Of a DNA stretch of 64,000 nucleotides, positions 38,029 through 48,847 are shown piece by piece. Origin of the DNA: Pseudonocardia sediminis (GTDB lineage Bacteria > Actinomycetota > Actinomycetes > Mycobacteriales > Pseudonocardiaceae); NCBI RefSeq assembly GCF_004217185.1, contig NZ_SHKL01000001.1, forward strand, positions 557,001 through 621,000, written 5' to 3'. The notes beneath the pieces were generated by a model. It did no database searches. It was not told the origin of the DNA and worked only from the letters and a program-made list of their open reading frames with translations. The translations under genes were made by a program, and so were the position numbers. Within the stretch, counting starts at the first letter, position 1, and the number at the start of each line of letters is the position of its first letter.

Positions 38029-39276
38029 ATGACCGACACACCCGACCGACCGGGGGACCAGCAGGGATCGGGCGAGGAGCCGGGTCCGGAGGACCGGCCC
38101 GGCCGGTACCCGCCCTACCCGCAGCAGGGGCACCCGCCGTACCCGCAACCGGGATATGGGACCCCGTACCCGTACCCGGGCCCGCCCCAGCCCGGACACC
38201 CCCAGCCCGGCGGCTACCCACAGGCAGGCGGCCATCCACAACCGGGCGGATATCCACAGGGGGCCTGGGGACAACAGCCAGGTTGGGGACAACCGCCCGG
38301 CTCCGTGCCCCCGTGGCAGGCCCCGCGGCCCGGCATCGTGCCGCTGGCCCCGTTGAGCGGACCGGACATGCTGACCGGCGCGCTGCGCTACATCCGCTCG
38401 CACTGGGTGGTCACGCTCGTCCCGTCGGCGGTGGTGATGCTGGTGCTGGTGGCGGCCCAGCTGCTGCTGCAGTTCCGGATCGTCGGGTTGGTCAACGCGG
38501 CGGAGAACGGTGCCTCGGCCGACGCCCTGGGCGCGGCTTTCCTGGCCGAGTTCCTCTGGACCATCGGCCTCGTCGTGGTGCTCTCGCTCGTGCTGTACCC
38601 GCTCGTGCTGTCGATGCTCTACGGCGTGCTGGTCCCGGCCGTGCTCGGCCGGACGGTGCCGTTCGGGCAGGCGCTGAGGGAGGGGCTCCGCAGGGTCCCG
38701 TCGATGCTGGGGCTCTACCTCGTGATCACCGTGCTCGGACTCGTGGTGGTCGGCGTCGGGATCTCACTGGCGGTGCTGATCGGCGTCGCCGGCGACGGCT
38801 CCGGGCTCGCGATCCTCGCCGCCGTCCTGGTCGGGATCGCCGCCTACGCCGCGTGGTTCTGGATCGCGGTGACGCTCATGCTCGCGCCGCCGGCCCTGGT
38901 CGTGGAGGGGGGCGGGGTCGGCACGGCGCTGGCGCGGTCGCGGGCCCTGGTGCGCGGCGCATGGTGGCGCACGTTCGGGATCCTGCTGCTGGGCGTCCTC
39001 GTCGTGGTGGCGTTCAGCGTCCTGGTCAGCATCCCGACCAGCCTGCTCGGCGCCGGGACGATGACGTCGGCGATCTCCGCCTCTCCGGGGGAGGTGCCGT
39101 CCCTGGCGGCGTTCGGGACCTACTTCGTCATCCTCGGGATCGGGTCGTGGATCGTCGGCACCGTCTCGATGCCGATCGTCGCCGGGGTGACCGGTCTGAT
39201 CTACCTGGACCGCCGGATGCGGACCGAGGGCTTCGCACAGGAGCTCGCCGCACAGGCCGGGACACCGGGGGCGTAG
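38029..39276 (+). CDS. Pro/Gln/Tyr-rich membrane protein, six TM
   Basis: A 415-residue protein. The first 110 residues are a disordered Pro-Gly-Gln-Tyr-rich head built from YPQPG and GGYPQ repeats; then about six membrane helices (VTLVPSAVVMLVLVAAQLLL, LVVVLSLVLYPLVLSMLYGV and others) with the conserved block PALVVEGGGVGTALARSRALV and WWRTFGILLLG. This matches the actinobacterial family annotated as glycerophosphoryl-diester-phosphodiesterase membrane-domain protein, whose function is unknown. ATG 38029 follows GGGGGG. Confidence 0.78.
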   Translation: MTDTPDRPGDQQGSGEEPGPEDRPGRYPPYPQQGHPPYPQPGYGTPYPYPGPPQPGHPQPGGYPQAGGHPQPGGYPQGAWGQQPGWGQPPGSVPPWQAPRPGIVPLAPLSGPDMLTGALRYIRSHWVVTLVPSAVVMLVLVAAQLLLQFRIVGLVNAAENGASADALGAAFLAEFLWTIGLVVVLSLVLYPLVLSMLYGVLVPAVLGRTVPFGQALREGLRRVPSMLGLYLVITVLGLVVVGVGISLAVLIGVAGDGSGLAILAAVLVGIAAYAAWFWIAVTLMLAPPALVVEGGGVGTALARSRALVRGAWWRTFGILLLGVLVVVAFSVLVSIPTSLLGAGTMTSAISASPGEVPSLAAFGTYFVILGIGSWIVGTVSMPIVAGVTGLIYLDRRMRTEGFAQELAAQAGTPGA

Positions 39277-39334
39277 ACGCGGGCCGCCGGAGCGGGTACC
39301 TCTAGTGATCGCCGACGACCGACGAGGAGTGACC

Positions 39335-40315
39335 GTGACGGTGACCGCCGACGACCTGAAGCGCATCGGGAGCGATCTCAATCGGCCCGAGTCCGTCTTG
39401 GCCACGGCGGCCGGGGACCTCTACACCAGCAACGCCGACGGCGGCGTCAGCCACATCCGCCCCGACGGCGGCCAGACCCGCTACCTCGGTACGACGGCCG
39501 ACCTGCCCGACGGGCTGCACCCGAACGGGATCGCGCTGGAGGCCGACGGCTCGTTCCTGATCGCCCACCTCGGGCAGGGTGAGCGGGAGGGCGGGGTGTT
39601 CCGGCTGCAGCGCGACGGGCAGCTGACGCCGGAGCTGCGCGAGGTCGACGGCGTCGCACTGCCCCCGACCAACCACGTCACCCGGGACCACCGGGGGCGC
39701 CTGTGGATCACCGTGTCCACCACGGTGCACCCGCGCGACACCGACTTCACCGCGGACGCGAAGAGCGGCTTCGTGGTGTTCGACGACGGCCGCGGCCCGC
39801 GGATCGTCGCCGACGGGCTGGGCTACACCAACGAGTGCCTCCCGTCCCCGGACGGACGCTGGCTCTACGTGAACGAGACGTTCACCAAGCGGCTCTCCCG
39901 CTTCCCGCTCTCGGAGTCCGGCGAGCCCGGGCCCAAGGAGGTCCTCGCCGAGTTCGGGCCCGGCGAGTTCCCGGACGGCCTCGCGCTCGACGTCGACGGC
40001 GGGGTCTGGGAGGCGTGCGTCGTCTCCAACCGGGTGATCCGGGTCCTCCCCGACGGCACGAAGGAGACCTGGCTGAACACCGCCGACCGCGGGCACGTCG
40101 AGGGCGTGGAGGAGGCCTGGCTGTCCGGGCGGATGCGCGCCGCGCACATCGGCGGGCGCGGCGGGTTCTCCCCGCTCGGCCAGGTGTCGTCGCTGGCCTT
40201 CGCCGGTCCGAAGCGCCGGACGCTCGTGCTCGGCTCCCTGCGCAACCCGTACCTGGTCTCCGCCCCGGCCCCGGTCGCCGGCGTGGAGCCGCCGCACTGG
40301 AACGTCACGGCCTGA
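39335..40315 (+). CDS. SMP-30/gluconolactonase-like hydrolase
   Basis: A 326-residue six-bladed beta-propeller protein. Repeated blade motifs (RPESVLATAAGDLYTSNADG, HPNGIALEADGSFLIA, HVTRDHRGRLWITVST, ECLPSPDGRWLYVNETF, PDGLALDVDGGVWEA) carry the Glu, Asn and Asp metal ligands of SMP-30 lactonases. It probably opens a sugar or other lactone. GTG 39335 is chosen for GAGGAG just upstream; GTG 39305 is an alternative. A strong terminator follows. Confidence 0.85.
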   Translation: MTVTADDLKRIGSDLNRPESVLATAAGDLYTSNADGGVSHIRPDGGQTRYLGTTADLPDGLHPNGIALEADGSFLIAHLGQGEREGGVFRLQRDGQLTPELREVDGVALPPTNHVTRDHRGRLWITVSTTVHPRDTDFTADAKSGFVVFDDGRGPRIVADGLGYTNECLPSPDGRWLYVNETFTKRLSRFPLSESGEPGPKEVLAEFGPGEFPDGLALDVDGGVWEACVVSNRVIRVLPDGTKETWLNTADRGHVEGVEEAWLSGRMRAAHIGGRGGFSPLGQVSSLAFAGPKRRTLVLGSLRNPYLVSAPAPVAGVEPPHWNVTA

Positions 40316-40320
40316 GACGA

Positions 40321-40359
40321 CGGGAGGCCCCTCCGGACCGTGTCCGGAGGGGCCTCCCG
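40321..40359. terminator. 17-bp hairpin terminator
   Basis: Perfect stem 40321-40337 / 40343-40359 with a CCGTG loop between the convergent SMP-30 and citA genes. Confidence 0.9.
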
Positions 40360-40373
40360 CGTACGGCGTCGGG

Positions 40374-41522
40374 TCAGGGGGTGCCGACCAGGTCCCAGCC
40401 CTCGACGTCCTGCGGCGAACGCGGGCCCGGTCCGATGTACTGCGCGGACGGGCGGACCAGCTTGTTCTCCCGCTTCTGCTCCATGATGTGCGCCGACCAG
40501 CCCGCGGTCCGGGCGCTGGTGAACATCGCCGGCATCATGTGCGGCGGGACCTTCGCGAAGTCCAGGATGACCGCGGCCCAGAACTCGACGTTGGTCTCGA
40601 TCGGGTGGTCCGGACGGCGCTCCCGCAGGATCGTCAGCGCGGCCTTCTCCAGCGCGGCGGCCACCTCGAAGCGCGGCGCGTCGAGCTCCTGGCAGGTACG
40701 GCGCAGCACGCGGGCGCGCGGGTCCTCGGCCCGGTAGACCCGGTGCCCGAAACCCATCAGCTTCTCCTTGCGGTCCAGGATGCCGCGGACCAGCGAGTCC
40801 GCGTCCCCGGTGCGCTCGGTCTCGTCGATCATCGGCAGCACCCGGGCCGGCGCGCCGCCGTGCAGGGGGCCGGACATCGCGCCGATCGCGCCGGACAGCG
40901 AGGCCGCGACGTCGGCGCCGGTGGAGGCGATCACGCGTGCGGTGAAGGTGGAGGCGTTCATGCCGTGCTCGGCGGCCGAGACCCAGTAGGCGTCGACGGC
41001 CTTGACGTGCGCCGGGTCGGGCTCGCCGCGCCAGCGCGTCATGAAGCGCTCGGTGATCGTCGAGCACTCGTCGATCCGGGACTGCGGCACGGCCGGGACG
41101 CCGATCCCGCGCGCGGACTGCGCGACGTAGGACAGCGCCATCACCGAGGCGCGGGCGAGGTTCTCGCGGGCCTCGGCCTGATCGATGTCGAGCAGCGGGC
41201 GGTAGCCCCAGTACGGGGCGAGCATGGCCAGCGCGGCCTGCACGTCGACCCGGACGTCACCGGTGTGCACCGGCAGCGGGAACGGCTCGGCGGGCGGCAG
41301 GCCGTGGCCGAAACGGCCGTCGACGAGCAGGGCCCACACGTTGCCGAACGTGACCTTGCCGGCCAGGTCCTCGATGTCGACGCCGCGGTAGCGCAGCGCG
41401 CCGCCGTCCTTGTCCGGTTCGGCGATCTCGGTGCGGAACGCGACGTGGCCCTCGAGGCCCGACTTGAAGCCGGGCGGCGGCGGGGGTACCTCGGTCTGTG
41501 TGGTCGAGGTTTCTGCGGACAC
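40374..41522 (-). CDS. citA: Citrate synthase 2 (CitA type)
   Basis: A 382-residue short citrate synthase. Catalytic histidines appear in AAEHGMNASTF and SGPLHGGAPARV, with MGFGHRVYRAEDPRA binding substrate. The position of the catalytic Asp (NVDFY in GltA) reads NVEFW, a Glu; by eye this is a feature of the CitA group rather than an error. Citrate or 2-methylcitrate formation are both possible. GTG 41522 has AAGGAGAC upstream. It diverges from pdxH; a second, GltA-type synthase lies at 46 kb. Confidence 0.88.
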   Translation of the reverse strand: MSAETSTTQTEVPPPPPGFKSGLEGHVAFRTEIAEPDKDGGALRYRGVDIEDLAGKVTFGNVWALLVDGRFGHGLPPAEPFPLPVHTGDVRVDVQAALAMLAPYWGYRPLLDIDQAEARENLARASVMALSYVAQSARGIGVPAVPQSRIDECSTITERFMTRWRGEPDPAHVKAVDAYWVSAAEHGMNASTFTARVIASTGADVAASLSGAIGAMSGPLHGGAPARVLPMIDETERTGDADSLVRGILDRKEKLMGFGHRVYRAEDPRARVLRRTCQELDAPRFEVAAALEKAALTILRERRPDHPIETNVEFWAAVILDFAKVPPHMMPAMFTSARTAGWSAHIMEQKRENKLVRPSAQYIGPGPRSPQDVEGWDLVGTP

Positions 41523-41798
41523 CGGGTCTCCTTCGGCTCGGTCCGGTCTGACTGGCGACCGGTGGACGCGGGTGCCGCGGCCGACGACGGTGCCGGGGTC
41601 CGGACGTCCGCTGTGCACGGGCGCCGAACCAGCGCCACCTTCCTCCGGGCGGCACCGCGCGAGCAACGCGGCAGGCCGTGTCCTCCGTCACGAGCTGCTC
41701 CGATGTCACCCGATGCGGTGATGCGGCCCCCGATCGGCGGGGTGCGTGCGCCGCCGCGGGCACCTACCGTCGCGGCGGTACCCCGTGAGGAGACGCCG

Positions 41799-42461
41799 AT
41801 GTCGGACAGCACGCTGGAACGGTCCCTGCCCCGGATGCGGATCGACTACGAGAGCCGCCCCTTCGACGTCGAGGACCTGGCGCCGACCTGGCACGAGCAG
41901 CTCGCCGCCTGGATGGACGCCGCCCGGGAGTACGGGGTCGCCGAGCCGAACGCGATGGTGCTGGCCACCGCGGACGAGCACGGCGTCCCGTCCTCGCGCA
42001 CGGTGCTCTGCAAGGGCCTCGACGAGCGCGGTGTCGTCCTCTACACGAACTACACCTCGCACAAGAGCCGCGACCTGAACCTGACCCGGGTCGCGTCGGT
42101 GACGTTCCCGTGGTTCGCCATGCAGCGCCAGGTCCAGGTCATGGGCCGGGTGGAGCGTTGCAGCGACGCCGAGTCCGACGCCTACTGGGCCGAGCGCCCG
42201 CGCGGGTCGCAGCTGGGTGCCTGGGCCTCGGCGCAGTCGACCGTGGTCGCCCGGCGCACCGTGCTCGACGACGCGCTGAGCACCGTCACGCAGCGCTTCG
42301 CCGACGTCGAGGAGATTCCGCGGCCCCCGCACTGGGGCGGCTGGCGGATCGTGCCGTGGCAGGTCGAGTTCTGGCAGGGCCGCCACGACCGGATGCACGA
42401 CCGGCTCCGTTTCGAGCTGGGCCGCGACGACGCCTGGCAGGTGCGGCGACTGGCCCCCTGA
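41799..42461 (+). CDS. pdxH: Pyridoxamine 5'-phosphate oxidase
   Basis: A 220-residue FMN enzyme of normal length. RIDYESRPFDVEDLAPTW opens the family, SRTVLCKGLDERGVVLYTNY binds FMN and PLP, and the C-terminal WRIVPWQVEFWQGRHDRMHDR block is intact. It oxidises PMP or PNP to PLP. ATG 41799 has GAGGAG upstream. The next gene is a separate MFS unit. Confidence 0.95.
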   Translation: MSDSTLERSLPRMRIDYESRPFDVEDLAPTWHEQLAAWMDAAREYGVAEPNAMVLATADEHGVPSSRTVLCKGLDERGVVLYTNYTSHKSRDLNLTRVASVTFPWFAMQRQVQVMGRVERCSDAESDAYWAERPRGSQLGAWASAQSTVVARRTVLDDALSTVTQRFADVEEIPRPPHWGGWRIVPWQVEFWQGRHDRMHDRLRFELGRDDAWQVRRLAP

Positions 42462-42519
42462 GGGGCAGTGGTGCAGAACTCCGTGGGCGTCGGGCTTGCG
42501 TCGTGTAACTGTGGTCGGC

Positions 42520-43884
42520 GTGAGCAGCTCTGACCCGAACGGTCCCACCCAGCCGGTCCCCGGCCCGGGCGGCGACGAACCGGTGACCCGCCCGACCGCC
42601 GGCGGAGGGGTGACGTCGCGCCTGACCGGCGCGATCCGTGGCGCGTTCGCCGACACCACACCGCTGCGGACGCCGGCCTACCGGCGTCTGTGGACGGCCG
42701 GCGTGATCACCGTGATCGGCGCGCAGCTCTCGGTCGTCGCGGTGCCGACGCAGATCTACGCGATGACCGGCTCGTCGGCCTACGTCGGGCTGACGGGCCT
42801 GTTCGGCCTGGTCCCGCTCGTGGTGTTCGGGCTCTGGGGCGGCGCGATCGCGGACGCGGTCGACCGGCGGGTGATGCTGCTGTTCACCGGCTCGGGCATC
42901 GCGGTCACGTCGCTGGCGCTGTGGGTGGTCTCGGCGTCCGGGGTCGGCAACGTCTGGCTGGTCCTGGTCCTGTTCGCGTTCCAGACGGCGATGCTGGCGA
43001 TGAACCAGCCGACCCGCAGCGCGGTGATCCCGCGGCTGCTCCCGGCCGACCAGCTGCCCGCCGCGAACGCGCTGAACATGACGGTCGTGCAGCTCGGCGC
43101 CGTGATCGGCCCGTTGCTGGCCGGGGTCCTGATCCCGGTCGTCGGGCTGTCGACGCTGTACCTGGTCGACGCCGTGTTCCTGCTGGCGACGCTGTGGGCG
43201 ACGTGGCGGCTGCCGCCGATGCCCGCGACCCGCGACGCGTCCGGGGCGCGGTCGACGGTCGGGCTCCGGGCGGTGTTCGACGGCTTCCGCTACGTCGGGC
43301 TGCACAAGATCCTGCTGGTGTCGTTCCTGATCGACGTCGTCGCGATGGGCTTCGGGATGCCGCGGGTGGTGTTCCCGGAGATCTCGCAGACCGTGTTCGG
43401 CGACCCGCCCGGCGGCGGCTTCGCGCTCGGCCTGCTGTTCGCGGCGATCCCGCTCGGGATGGTCGCCGGCGGGGTGCTGTCGGGCTGGCTGCAGCGCGTG
43501 GAACGTCAGGGCGTCGCCGTCGTCGCCGCGGTCTGCGTGTGGGGCGTCGGGGTGGCGATCTTCGGGCTCGTCGGCTCGCTGTGGCTGGCCGTGTTCGCGC
43601 TGGCCCTGGCCGGTGCCGGGGACCTGGTGAGCTCGGTCTACCGGTCGTCGATGCTGCAGACCGTCGCCACCGACGAGATGCGCGGGCGGATGCAGGGCGT
43701 GTTCATCGTCGTCGTGGCCGGGGGCCCGCGGCTGGCCGACCTGTGGCACGGACCGTCCGCGGCCGCGATCGGGCCCGGCCTGACCGCGACGATCGGTGGT
43801 GTCGCCGTCGTCGTCGTGACGCTGCTGGTGGTCGCCCGCTTCCCGGAGTTCCTGCGCTACCGCGCCCCGGGGCCGGGCGCATGA
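42520..43884 (+). CDS. MFS exporter (EntS/MFS_3-like)
   Basis: A 454-residue transporter with a 50-residue Pro-rich cytoplasmic head and 12 predicted helices. FGLWGGAIADAVDRRVMLL is the MFS motif A; QPTRSAVIPRLLPADQLPAANAL and GDLVSSVYRSSMLQ are typical of the enterobactin-exporter-like MFS_3 group. Substrate unknown. GTG 42520 is likely (TAACTG twelve bases upstream); 42511 and 42496 are in frame. Its stop overlaps the next start in ATGA (43881-43884), so it is co-translated with the GH42 gene and may import or export a galactoside. Confidence 0.82.
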   Translation: MSSSDPNGPTQPVPGPGGDEPVTRPTAGGGVTSRLTGAIRGAFADTTPLRTPAYRRLWTAGVITVIGAQLSVVAVPTQIYAMTGSSAYVGLTGLFGLVPLVVFGLWGGAIADAVDRRVMLLFTGSGIAVTSLALWVVSASGVGNVWLVLVLFAFQTAMLAMNQPTRSAVIPRLLPADQLPAANALNMTVVQLGAVIGPLLAGVLIPVVGLSTLYLVDAVFLLATLWATWRLPPMPATRDASGARSTVGLRAVFDGFRYVGLHKILLVSFLIDVVAMGFGMPRVVFPEISQTVFGDPPGGGFALGLLFAAIPLGMVAGGVLSGWLQRVERQGVAVVAAVCVWGVGVAIFGLVGSLWLAVFALALAGAGDLVSSVYRSSMLQTVATDEMRGRMQGVFIVVVAGGPRLADLWHGPSAAAIGPGLTATIGGVAVVVVTLLVVARFPEFLRYRAPGPGA

Positions 43885-45908
43885 GCCCGCGATGGCTGCG
43901 CGGGATCCCGCCCGGCACCCGGATCGAGTACGGCGCCGACTACAACCCCGAGCAGTGGCCGCGGGAGGTCTGGCGCGACGACGTCGAGCTGATGCGACGG
44001 GCCGGCGTCACGATCGCGACGGTCGGCGTCTTCTCCTGGACCCGCCTGCAACCCGGCCCGGAGGAGTGGGACCTCGCCTGGCTCGACGAGGTGATGGACC
44101 TGCTGCACGACGGCGGGATCGCCGTCGACCTGGCCACCGCGACCGCGTCCCCGCCGGCCTGGCTGACCACCGCGCACCCGGAGATCCTCCCGGTCGACGC
44201 CGACGGCCGGACGATCTCCCCGGGCGGGCGCCAGCACTGGCGTCCCACCTCGCCGGTGTTCCGCCGGCACGCGCTCGCACTGGTCGAGCGCCTCGCCCGG
44301 CGCTACGGCGACCATCCCGCGCTCGTCGCATGGCACGTGAACAACGAGCTGGGCTGCCACAACGTGCACGACTACTCCGACGACGCCGCCGCGGCCTTCC
44401 GCGTCTGGCTGCGCGAGCGCCACGGCGACCTCGCGACCCTGAACGAGGCCTGGGGCACCGCGTTCTGGTCGCAGGGCTACCGCGACTGGGACGAGATCCT
44501 GCCGCCCCGGCGGACCGCACCGGGCACCGCGCCGAACCCGGGCCAGTCCCTGGACTTCGCCCGGTTCTCCTCCGACGCCCTGCGCGACCACCTGCGAGCC
44601 GAGCGGGACCTGCTGCGCTCGATCACCCCGGACGTCCCGGTGACCACGAACTTCATGGTCATGGACAACACCCGTGCGATGGACTACGCGTCCTGGGCCG
44701 GTGAGGTCGACATCGTCTCCAACGACCACTATGTGCACCCCGAACCGCTCGGGCGCGACGAGCTGTCGTTCTCCGCCAACCTCACCGGCGGTCTGGCCGG
44801 CGGACGGCCGTGGTGGCTGATGGAGCACTCCACGAGCGCGGTGAACTGGCAGCCGGTCAACCACGCCAAGCGCGACGGCGAGCTGGAGCGGGACTCGCTG
44901 ACCCACCTCGCGCACGGTGCTGACGCGATCTGCTTCTTCCAGTGGCGCCAGTCCGCGGCCGGGGCCGAGCGGTTCCACTCGGCGATGCTGCCGCACGCCG
45001 GGGCGGAGTCGACGGTCTTCCGCACGGTCACCGAGCTGGGCGCGACGCTGCGCCGTCTGGCCCCGGTCGCCGGGACGCCGCGGACGCCGGCCCCGGTCGC
45101 CCTGCTGTTCGACTGGCCGTCCTGGTGGGCGACCCGCCAGGACTTCCTGCCCAGCTCGCGGCTGGAGTACCGGCGTGAGGCGCTGGCCTGGTACCGGGCG
45201 TTCCTCGACGCCGGCGTGCGCGTCGACGTCCTGCCCGCCGGCGCCGACCTGGCCGGCCACCGCCTGGCCGTCGCCCCGATGCTGCACGTCCTCGACCTCC
45301 CCGACGCCCGCCGGCTCGCCGGATGGGTGGAGGGCGGCGGGCACCTGGTCGCGACGTACTTCTCGGGGGTCGCCGACTCCCGCGCCCACGTGTACCTCGG
45401 CGGCTACCCGGGTGCGCTGCGCGACCTGCTCGGGATCCGGATCGACGAGTTCGCGCCGCTGGCCGAGGGCGAGACCGTCGAGCTGGACGCCTTCGGGCCC
45501 GGGGCGGTCTGGACCGACCGGATCGACGCCGTCGGGCCCGGCGTCGAGGTCCTGGCGTCCTACGCGAGCGGCGAGCAGCAGGGACGACCGGCGGTCACCC
45601 GTCGCCGCGTGGGGGCCGGTGCGGCCACCTGGGTGTCGACGCAGCTCGGCCGCGACGGGCTGTCGTCGCTGGTCACCGCCCTGCTCCCACCCGGTGTCGG
45701 GCCGGAGCTGCCCGCCGCCGTCGCCGGGTCGGTGGAGCTGGTGGTGCGGGGGCCGTACCGGTTCCTCGTCAACCGCACCGACGCCCCGGTCGAGGTCACG
45801 CTCGACGGCGACGTCCTGCACGGCCGTGCGACCGCGGACGGCGTCGCCCTGCCGGCGCGCGGCGTGGCCGTGCTGCGACGACCTCCGGACGAGGGGCGGC
45901 GCCGGTGA
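43881..45908 (+). CDS. GH42 beta-galactosidase
   Basis: A 675-residue GH42 enzyme: TIM-barrel domain (about 1-390) with EYGADYNPEQWP, acid/base Glu in WHVNNELG (about 156) and nucleophile in MEHSTSAVNWQP (about 315); trimerisation domain and a small C-terminal beta-domain follow. It hydrolyses beta-galactosides in the cytoplasm, since no signal peptide is present. The CxC-type zinc cysteines seen in some GH42 enzymes are not obvious. It is coupled by a 4-bp overlap to the MFS gene, suggesting uptake plus hydrolysis of one substrate. Confidence 0.93.
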   Translation: MSPRWLRGIPPGTRIEYGADYNPEQWPREVWRDDVELMRRAGVTIATVGVFSWTRLQPGPEEWDLAWLDEVMDLLHDGGIAVDLATATASPPAWLTTAHPEILPVDADGRTISPGGRQHWRPTSPVFRRHALALVERLARRYGDHPALVAWHVNNELGCHNVHDYSDDAAAAFRVWLRERHGDLATLNEAWGTAFWSQGYRDWDEILPPRRTAPGTAPNPGQSLDFARFSSDALRDHLRAERDLLRSITPDVPVTTNFMVMDNTRAMDYASWAGEVDIVSNDHYVHPEPLGRDELSFSANLTGGLAGGRPWWLMEHSTSAVNWQPVNHAKRDGELERDSLTHLAHGADAICFFQWRQSAAGAERFHSAMLPHAGAESTVFRTVTELGATLRRLAPVAGTPRTPAPVALLFDWPSWWATRQDFLPSSRLEYRREALAWYRAFLDAGVRVDVLPAGADLAGHRLAVAPMLHVLDLPDARRLAGWVEGGGHLVATYFSGVADSRAHVYLGGYPGALRDLLGIRIDEFAPLAEGETVELDAFGPGAVWTDRIDAVGPGVEVLASYASGEQQGRPAVTRRRVGAGAATWVSTQLGRDGLSSLVTALLPPGVGPELPAAVAGSVELVVRGPYRFLVNRTDAPVEVTLDGDVLHGRATADGVALPARGVAVLRRPPDEGRRR

Positions 45909-45997
45909 CACTGATCGCTGCGTTCTGCGGATTCCGTCGAGCGGACTAGCGTGTCCTGCGAAGCAGACGATCCCCAGCTGTGAGAGGGAACCTCCAC

Positions 45998-47302
<1,305 letters not shown>

Positions 47303-47321
47303 GCTCCGTCTCGACATAGCC

Positions 47322-47362
47322 AACGGCACCCTCGTCGGAACCTTTCCGACGAGGGTGCCGTT
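47322..47362 (+). terminator. 19-bp hairpin terminator after gltA
   Basis: Perfect stem 47322-47340 / 47344-47362 with a CCT loop. Confidence 0.92.
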
Positions 47363-47440
47363 CGTTCGCCCCGGTTCCGGCCGGGGGTGCCGTTCGCTGA
47401 ACCGGGTCGAGGCCGGCGGGCGGGGTGGGTGGGGCGCCGA

Positions 47441-47446
47441 TAGCGT
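47441..47446 (+). promoter_or_regulatory. -10 element TAGCGT, leaderless phr mRNA
   Basis: TAGCGT ends six bases before ATG 47453 with no ribosome site between. Confidence 0.5.
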
Positions 47447-47452
47447 CGGCGG

Positions 47453-48844
47453 ATGGCCACCTCCACCGCCGTCGTCTGGTTCCGGCGTGATCTCCGGGTC
47501 CACGATCAGCCCACGTTCCTGTCCGCGGCCGACGCCGCCGACCGGTCCCTGGCCCTGTTCGTGCTGGACCCGGCCTTGCTGACTCCCTCCGGCGCGGCGC
47601 GGAAGAACTTCCTCTACGGCGCCCTGCGCGAGCTCGACTCCGCGCTCGGCGGGAAGCTGCTGGTCGTCCACGGCGACCCGGCCGACGTCGTCCCGCGCAT
47701 CGCGAAGGCGGTGGGTGCCGCCACCGTGCACATCGCCGCCGACTACGGCCCCTACGGCCGCGAGCGGGACGAGAACGTCGAGAAGGCCCTCGCCGACGTC
47801 GACGCCGAGCTGGTGCGGACCGGCTCGCCCTACGCCGTCGCGCCGGACCGCGTGAAGAACGGCAGCGGCGACCCGTTCAAGGTGTTCACCCCGTTCAGCC
47901 GCGCCTGGGCCGACCACGGCTGGCGCGCCCCGGCCGACACCGACGCCTCCACGGTCACGTGGATGGACCCGTCGGACAAGGACGGCGGTCCGCGGGCGGT
48001 GAAGATCCCCGACGACGAGACGTGCGAGTCGCAGCTGCCCGAGCCGGGGGAGTCCGCGGCGCTCGCCCTGTGGAAGGAGTTCCTCGACGGCGGCGTGGAC
48101 GGCTACCGCGACCGGCGCGACCTCCCCGCGGCCCAGGGCACGTCCGGGATGTCGCCGTACCTGAAGTACGGCTGCATCCACCCGCGGACGATCCTGGCCG
48201 ACACCGCGTCGATGAAGTCCGACGGCGCCGGCACCTACCGCACCGAGATCGCCTGGCGGGAGTTCTACGCCGACGTGCTCTACCAGCGTCCGGACTCCGC
48301 GCGGGAGAACTACGACAAGAAGTTCGACGCCCTGCCCAACGAGACCGGGCCGGAGGCGGACGAGGCGTTCGCGGCCTGGCAGGAAGGGCGCACCGGCTTC
48401 CCGATCGTCGACGCCGGCATGCGCCAGCTCCGCGCCGAGGCGTGGATGCACAACCGGCTGCGGATGATCGTCGCGTCGTTCCTGACCAAGGACCTGCACC
48501 TGCCGTGGTGGTGGGGCGCACGGCACTTCATGCAGCTTCTCGTCGACGGCGACCTGGCGTCGAACCAGCACGGATGGCAGTGGACGGCCGGGAGCGGCAC
48601 CGACGCCTCGCCCTACTTCCGGATCTTCAACCCGATCACCCAGGGGGAGCGCTTCGACCCCGACGGCGACTACGTGCGCCGCTGGGTGCCCGAGCTCGCC
48701 GGGGTGAAGGGCAAGGCCGTGCACCAGCCCTGGAAGCTCCCCGACGGGATCCCGGACGGCTACCCGGAGCCGATGGTCGACCACAAGGCCGAGCGTCAGG
48801 AGTCCCTCGCACGCTACGAGAAGGTCAAGAACGCCCGGCGGTGA
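47453..48844 (+). CDS. phr: Deoxyribodipyrimidine photolyase
   Basis: A 463-residue DNA photolyase: N-terminal antenna Rossmann domain (VVWFRRDLRVHDQPTF) and C-terminal FAD domain with GTSGMSPYLKYGCIHPR, WREFYADVLYQRP, DAGMRQLRAEAWMHNRLRM and DGDLASNQHGWQWTAGSG, which bind FAD and the dimer. It repairs UV-induced cyclobutane dimers with blue light. The ordered W residues for electron transfer are present. The gene is likely leaderless. Confidence 0.95.
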   Translation: MATSTAVVWFRRDLRVHDQPTFLSAADAADRSLALFVLDPALLTPSGAARKNFLYGALRELDSALGGKLLVVHGDPADVVPRIAKAVGAATVHIAADYGPYGRERDENVEKALADVDAELVRTGSPYAVAPDRVKNGSGDPFKVFTPFSRAWADHGWRAPADTDASTVTWMDPSDKDGGPRAVKIPDDETCESQLPEPGESAALALWKEFLDGGVDGYRDRRDLPAAQGTSGMSPYLKYGCIHPRTILADTASMKSDGAGTYRTEIAWREFYADVLYQRPDSARENYDKKFDALPNETGPEADEAFAAWQEGRTGFPIVDAGMRQLRAEAWMHNRLRMIVASFLTKDLHLPWWWGARHFMQLLVDGDLASNQHGWQWTAGSGTDASPYFRIFNPITQGERFDPDGDYVRRWVPELAGVKGKAVHQPWKLPDGIPDGYPEPMVDHKAERQESLARYEKVKNARR

Positions 48845-48847
48845 GGC

